This document shows, in pieces, positions 53,647-54,109 of a DNA stretch of 54,109 bases (position 1 is its first letter; each line of letters begins with the position of its first letter). The position numbers and the translations under genes are program-made. This DNA comes from an uncultured Saprospiraceae bacterium (lineage in GTDB: Bacteria > Bacteroidota > Bacteroidia > Chitinophagales > Saprospiraceae). The stretch spans positions 1 to 54,109 of the forward strand of contig CALFWZ010000116.1 of NCBI GenBank assembly GCA_937928405.1, written 5' to 3'. Under the pieces are notes generated by a model. That model had not been told where the DNA came from. It ran no database searches and saw nothing but the letters and a program-made list of their open reading frames with translations.

Positions 53647-54036
53647 TTAGGTTCGAGACACGGGTGTTGTTTCGTAAGGAGGTAAAGTTGGAAGCGAAGG
53701 TAAAGTTGGACGTGGAGGCCAAATATTAATAGGAGGCCAGAAACATCCAATGATCATTCCTGCAGGAATTCCTCCTCCTGCAACTACTTCTAGTTGCTCT
53801 TCCGTTAGTTCTACATTATCCATACTAGGCTTCGGTGGAATATTTAAATATAAAACATCAGACTTACTTTGGTCACATACCTCGAGTGTTTTACCTGCGG
53901 GTAAGCTAAAATTTTCACCAGTCAATTCCTTTACCGCTTTTTGAGGATTGGCCAATAGTTCTTGCTTGAAGGTTGGGTTACTCCATGCTTCAGCAACTAC
54001 TTGTTCTAAGATCTTTTCTTCTTTTGAATACTCCAT
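53647..54036 (-). CDS. NHLP-type RiPP precursor peptide 2 with Pro/Trp-rich core
   Basis: This 129-residue protein has a leader matching precursor 1 closely (EEKILEQVVAEAWSNPTFKQ, then VELTEEQLEVVAGG ending at Gly88). The expected 41-residue core has 11 Pro, two WPP motifs, repeated LP steps (TLPSLPTLPP), one Cys (98) and a CFWP motif at 98-101. Family knowledge: leaders of this type carry a core to modifying enzymes and to the C39 exporter. The core is unlike classical lanthipeptides; no Ser/Thr-Cys spacing pattern is apparent. The gene begins 73 bases from the window edge; more precursors may lie beyond. Confidence 0.9.
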   Translation of the reverse strand: MEYSKEEKILEQVVAEAWSNPTFKQELLANPQKAVKELTGENFSLPAGKTLEVCDQSKSDVLYLNIPPKPSMDNVELTEEQLEVVAGGGIPAGMIIGCFWPPINIWPPRPTLPSLPTLPPYETTPVSRT

Positions 54037-54086
54037 TTTCTTTGATTTTAAGAATGATTAAATAATTTTTATACTATAAAAATACT

Positions 54087-54100
54087 TTGAATCATTCTGT
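54087..54100 (-). promoter_or_regulatory. Conserved upstream element of precursor 2
   Basis: ACAGAATGATTCAA on the minus strand, 51 bases from the start codon of precursor 2, the same motif and distance as at 53548-53561. The full leader after it is very alike (about 85% identity by eye allowing two small indels), so promoter and 5' untranslated region were duplicated with the gene. Confidence 0.6.
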
Positions 54101-54109
54101 CGAAAATGC

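Noticed and set aside
1..54109. CRISPR arrays, tRNA or rRNA genes
   Set aside because: No regularly spaced direct repeats, and no tRNA-like cloverleaf or rRNA sequence was seen by eye.

Overview
The window looks like the chromosome of an AT-rich member of the Bacteroidota, most likely a Saprospiria- or Cytophagia-like marine or environmental gliding bacterium. This placement is inference from gene content: DUF6443-type RHS proteins, a histidine kinase with a two-component-regulator propeller and Y_Y_Y domain, many Sec-exported lipoproteins, and A-rich leaders rather than strong Shine-Dalgarno sites. No rRNA, tRNA or CRISPR array was seen, so finer placement is not possible.

Layout. (1) 1-264 is the end of an XRE-type regulator. 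(2) 301-890 is a GC-rich, hairpin-rich non-coding element (about 58% GC by hand count over 541-900), very unlike its AT-rich surroundings; it ends in a 19-bp hairpin and appears to form the 3' end of the next gene. (3) 860-20112, all minus strand, is an RHS locus: a tail-fibre-like secreted protein, another secreted protein, an OmpH/Skp-like protein, a lipoprotein, a 2394-residue SpvB/TcB-like cage protein, a small secreted protein, a 2431-residue RHS-core protein with a variable C-terminus, and an overlapping lipoprotein that could be its immunity partner. (4) 20754-21383 is a YwqK/MORN-like protein with a lysine tail. (5) 21380-34419 is a compact type II secretion / type IV pilus-like machine spread over three transcription blocks: minus (GspF, two minor pseudopilins, an anchored beta-helix protein), plus (major pseudopilin, GxGD prepilin peptidase, GspE, secretin, GspL/PilMN-like), and minus (beta-barrel, CotH kinase, GspM/PilO-like, Fn3 lipoprotein, GspC/PilP-like). 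(6) 34752-43304 is a signalling block: two class III nucleotide cyclases with GAF sensors, a CheY-like regulator and a large hybrid histidine kinase, with a 136-bp MITE-like insertion (17-bp inverted repeats, exact 9-bp target duplication) at the kinase stop codon. (7) 43285-54036 is a NHLP-type RiPP (ribosomal peptide) export cluster: zincin-like protein, two ABC transporters (one with a C39 leader peptidase), HlyD adaptor, TolC channel, cyclic-nucleotide-binding-like protein and two precursor peptides.

How the parts may work together. The NHLP cluster is the best candidate for a new system. Two precursors have identical-length 88-residue leaders ending in Gly-Gly, near-identical promoters, and cores unlike each other except for a CF[YW]P motif. 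The window holds no familiar modifying enzyme; the only unassigned protein in the cluster is an HExxH zincin. The export genes run on into two cyclases and a two-component system, and the cluster contains cyclic-nucleotide-type domains, so nucleotide second messengers may control export or expression (inference). The RHS locus may build a two-part toxin cocoon like TcB/TcC, also inference.
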